Part shown: piece by piece, positions 24,702-25,234 of the stretch
Layout: the number at the start of each line of letters is the position of its first letter
Numbering within the stretch: the first letter of the stretch is position 1
NCBI GenBank assembly: GCA_945828175.1
Contig: CALZQD010000001.1
Span: 1 to 25,234, forward strand
DNA from: an uncultured Bacteroidales bacterium
Lineage (GTDB): Bacteria > Bacteroidota > Bacteroidia > Bacteroidales > Muribaculaceae
Length of the DNA stretch: 25,234 bases
Reading direction: 5' to 3'
Notes under the pieces: model-generated
What the model was told of the DNA's origin: nothing
Database searches by the model: none
What the model saw: only the letters and a program-made list of their open reading frames with translations
Program-made: the position numbers and the translations under genes

Positions 24702-24790
24702 ATACCCGTTTCCGAAATCTTGCGAGGCCGGCCAAGCGTGAGTGCCACCGCTAACGCGGTCGAGTAGTTTTCATTTCCAACACCGCCCGA

Positions 24791-24826
24791 CCTTATCGAC
24801 CTTAATAACCCTATCGACCGTATTAA
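24791..24826. repeat. Two tandem 18-bp units (four 9-bp subunits)
   Basis: CCTTATCGACCTTAATAA (24791-24808) is followed directly by CCCTATCGACCGTATTAA (24809-24826), identical at 15 of 18 positions. Each unit can be read as two 9-mers beginning with CC. Confidence 0.7.
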
Positions 24827-24842
24827 TCTATTCCTTCTCGAA

Positions 24843-24855
24843 GCCTCGCAGAGGC
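24843..24855. repeat. Short palindrome GCYTC-N3-GARGC, copy 1
   Basis: GCCTC GCA GAGGC, a perfect 5-bp stem, followed by GACCAAGC. A related segment, GAGGCCGGCCAAGC, occurs at 24725-24738. Confidence 0.6.
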
Positions 24856-24893
24856 GACCAAGCCTGGGGAAAGGAAATGACAAGGTTGGCGTA

Positions 24894-24906
24894 GCTTCGT
24901 AGAAGC
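24894..24906. repeat. Short palindrome GCYTC-N3-GARGC, copy 2
   Basis: GCTTC GTA GAAGC, a perfect stem. It differs from copy 1 by a C-to-T change in the left arm and the matching G-to-A change in the right arm. GCGAT follows, as GCGAC follows in copy 1. Confidence 0.6.
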
Positions 24907-24965
24907 GATGTTATGGTAGCAAAGTCCGCGTTTTTCAAACGCAATCAACTCATTACCCCTTAACC

Positions 24966-25002
24966 CCGCAGGCCGGCGCTTGCAGCGCCTCGGCCTACGC
25001 GG
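24966..25002. repeat. Long interrupted hairpin
   Basis: CCGC + AGGCC + GGCGCT (24966-24980) pair with AGCGCC (24984-24989), GGCCT (24992-24996) and GCGG (24999-25002), with two 2-nt bulges and loop TGC: 15 pairs, nearly all G-C. Confidence 0.7.
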
Positions 25003-25070
25003 TCACCGGTAAAATCATCGCGTTGCAGGCGATAATCGATTCTCCAATGCCAGGTTATAGCTGATTCCTT

Positions 25071-25088
25071 CCGATAATTCCGATAACT
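25071..25088. repeat. Two tandem 9-bp units
   Basis: CCGATAATT (25071-25079) is followed directly by CCGATAACT (25080-25088), then CC. The period is the same as that of the repeats at 24791-24826. Confidence 0.6.
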
Positions 25089-25123
25089 CCAAGGTAAAGC
25101 AAAAATTTTTGTCCCTGCTCCGA

Positions 25124-25136
25124 GCTTCAGCGAGGC
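25124..25136. repeat. Short palindrome GCYTC-N3-GARGC, copy 3
   Basis: GCTTC AGC GAGGC forms the same 5-bp stem with one G-T pair, 2 nt before the REPIN-like doublet. Confidence 0.55.
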
Positions 25137-25138
25137 CG

Positions 25139-25207
25139 TATGGAGCGAGGGTTTCAACCCTCGCAGCCAAAGTCTTGGCCTGCAACGGTTAAAACCGTTG
25201 CTCCATA
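25139..25207. repeat. REPIN-like inverted doublet of palindromes
   Basis: An outer inverted repeat TATGGAGC (25139-25146) / GCTCCATA (25200-25207) encloses two 9-bp hairpins: GCGAGGGTT/AACCCTCGC (25145-25164) and GCAACGGTT/AACCGTTGC (25182-25201). A small middle hairpin is GCCAA-AGTC-TTGGC (25166-25179). Each half reads GGAGC-N3-GGTT, spacer, AACC-N3-GCAG from its own side, so the element is two related units in opposite orientation. Confidence 0.75.
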
Positions 25208-25234
25208 TCGCCTGACGCGGCCGCGCGATCACGC

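Larger units (their letters stand above)
24702..25234. other. Gene-free stretch rich in short repeats
   Basis: About 530 nt after the tRNA terminator contain no credible gene. Short open frames exist (for example 24960-25232, minus), but they run across inverted repeats and have no promoter or known motif. The stretch holds several short palindromes and 9-bp tandem units, listed separately. It continues past the right edge. Confidence 0.7.

Noticed and set aside
24521..24754. 77-codon plus-strand frame
   Set aside because: It covers the tRNA-Asp gene and its terminator and is not coding.
24960..25232. 90-codon minus-strand frame in the right-end stretch
   Set aside because: It runs through three inverted repeats, has no promoter or known domain, and its composition follows the repeats.
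24702..25234. CRISPR array
   Set aside because: The repeats are palindromes of differing sequence and spacing, without a constant repeat and unique spacers, and no cas gene is present.
24566..25234. Integrated island using tRNA-Asp as attachment site
   Set aside because: No integrase, no repeat of the tRNA 3' end and no cargo gene are visible in the window.

Overview
The window comes from a chromosome of the order Bacteroidales, most probably a GC-rich gut lineage such as Muribaculaceae; the family assignment is inference. The evidence is a SusC/SusD pair, several outer-membrane lipoproteins, a protein with a type IX secretion tail, and repeated Bacteroidota-type promoters (TTTG, about 19-20 nt, then TAnnTTTG). 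Coding DNA is GC-rich, and it avoids certain codons so consistently that many long antisense frames stay open; I treat those as shadows.

Left part (1-7.7 kb, minus strand). dnaX, proB and proA form one tight operon: dnaX and proB overlap by ATGA, and proB and proA are 29 nt apart. Next comes a large periplasmic TPR protein with its own promoter, followed 9 nt later by the start of an outer-membrane protein that runs off the left edge. The set combines replication clamp loading, the first two steps of proline synthesis, and an envelope pair.

Middle part (7.7-19.0 kb, minus strand). A Sus-type locus runs SusC, SusD, an unrecognised lipoprotein, a PKD-domain lipoprotein, then a hairpin. After it comes a secreted GHL10 (DUF187) glycoside hydrolase-like protein with a type IX sorting tail, then a SIMPL-domain protein and a second hairpin. 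SusC/SusD would bind and import an oligosaccharide, the two lipoproteins sit where surface glycan-binding proteins usually sit, and the hydrolase could cut the glycan outside the cell.

Right part (19.3-24.4 kb). This part is housekeeping: trmD (+), a small membrane protein (-), polA (-) and a long-chain polyprenyl diphosphate synthase (+). PolA keeps its polymerase and 5' nuclease motifs but has lost most of its proofreading residues.

Right end (24.4-25.2 kb). A tRNA-Asp gene with its own promoter and a strong intrinsic terminator is followed by about 530 bp with no credible gene. That stretch is packed with short palindromes and 9-bp repeats, including a doublet resembling a REPIN whose two hairpins differ by compensated base changes. 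No CRISPR array, integrase, insertion sequence or rRNA was seen.
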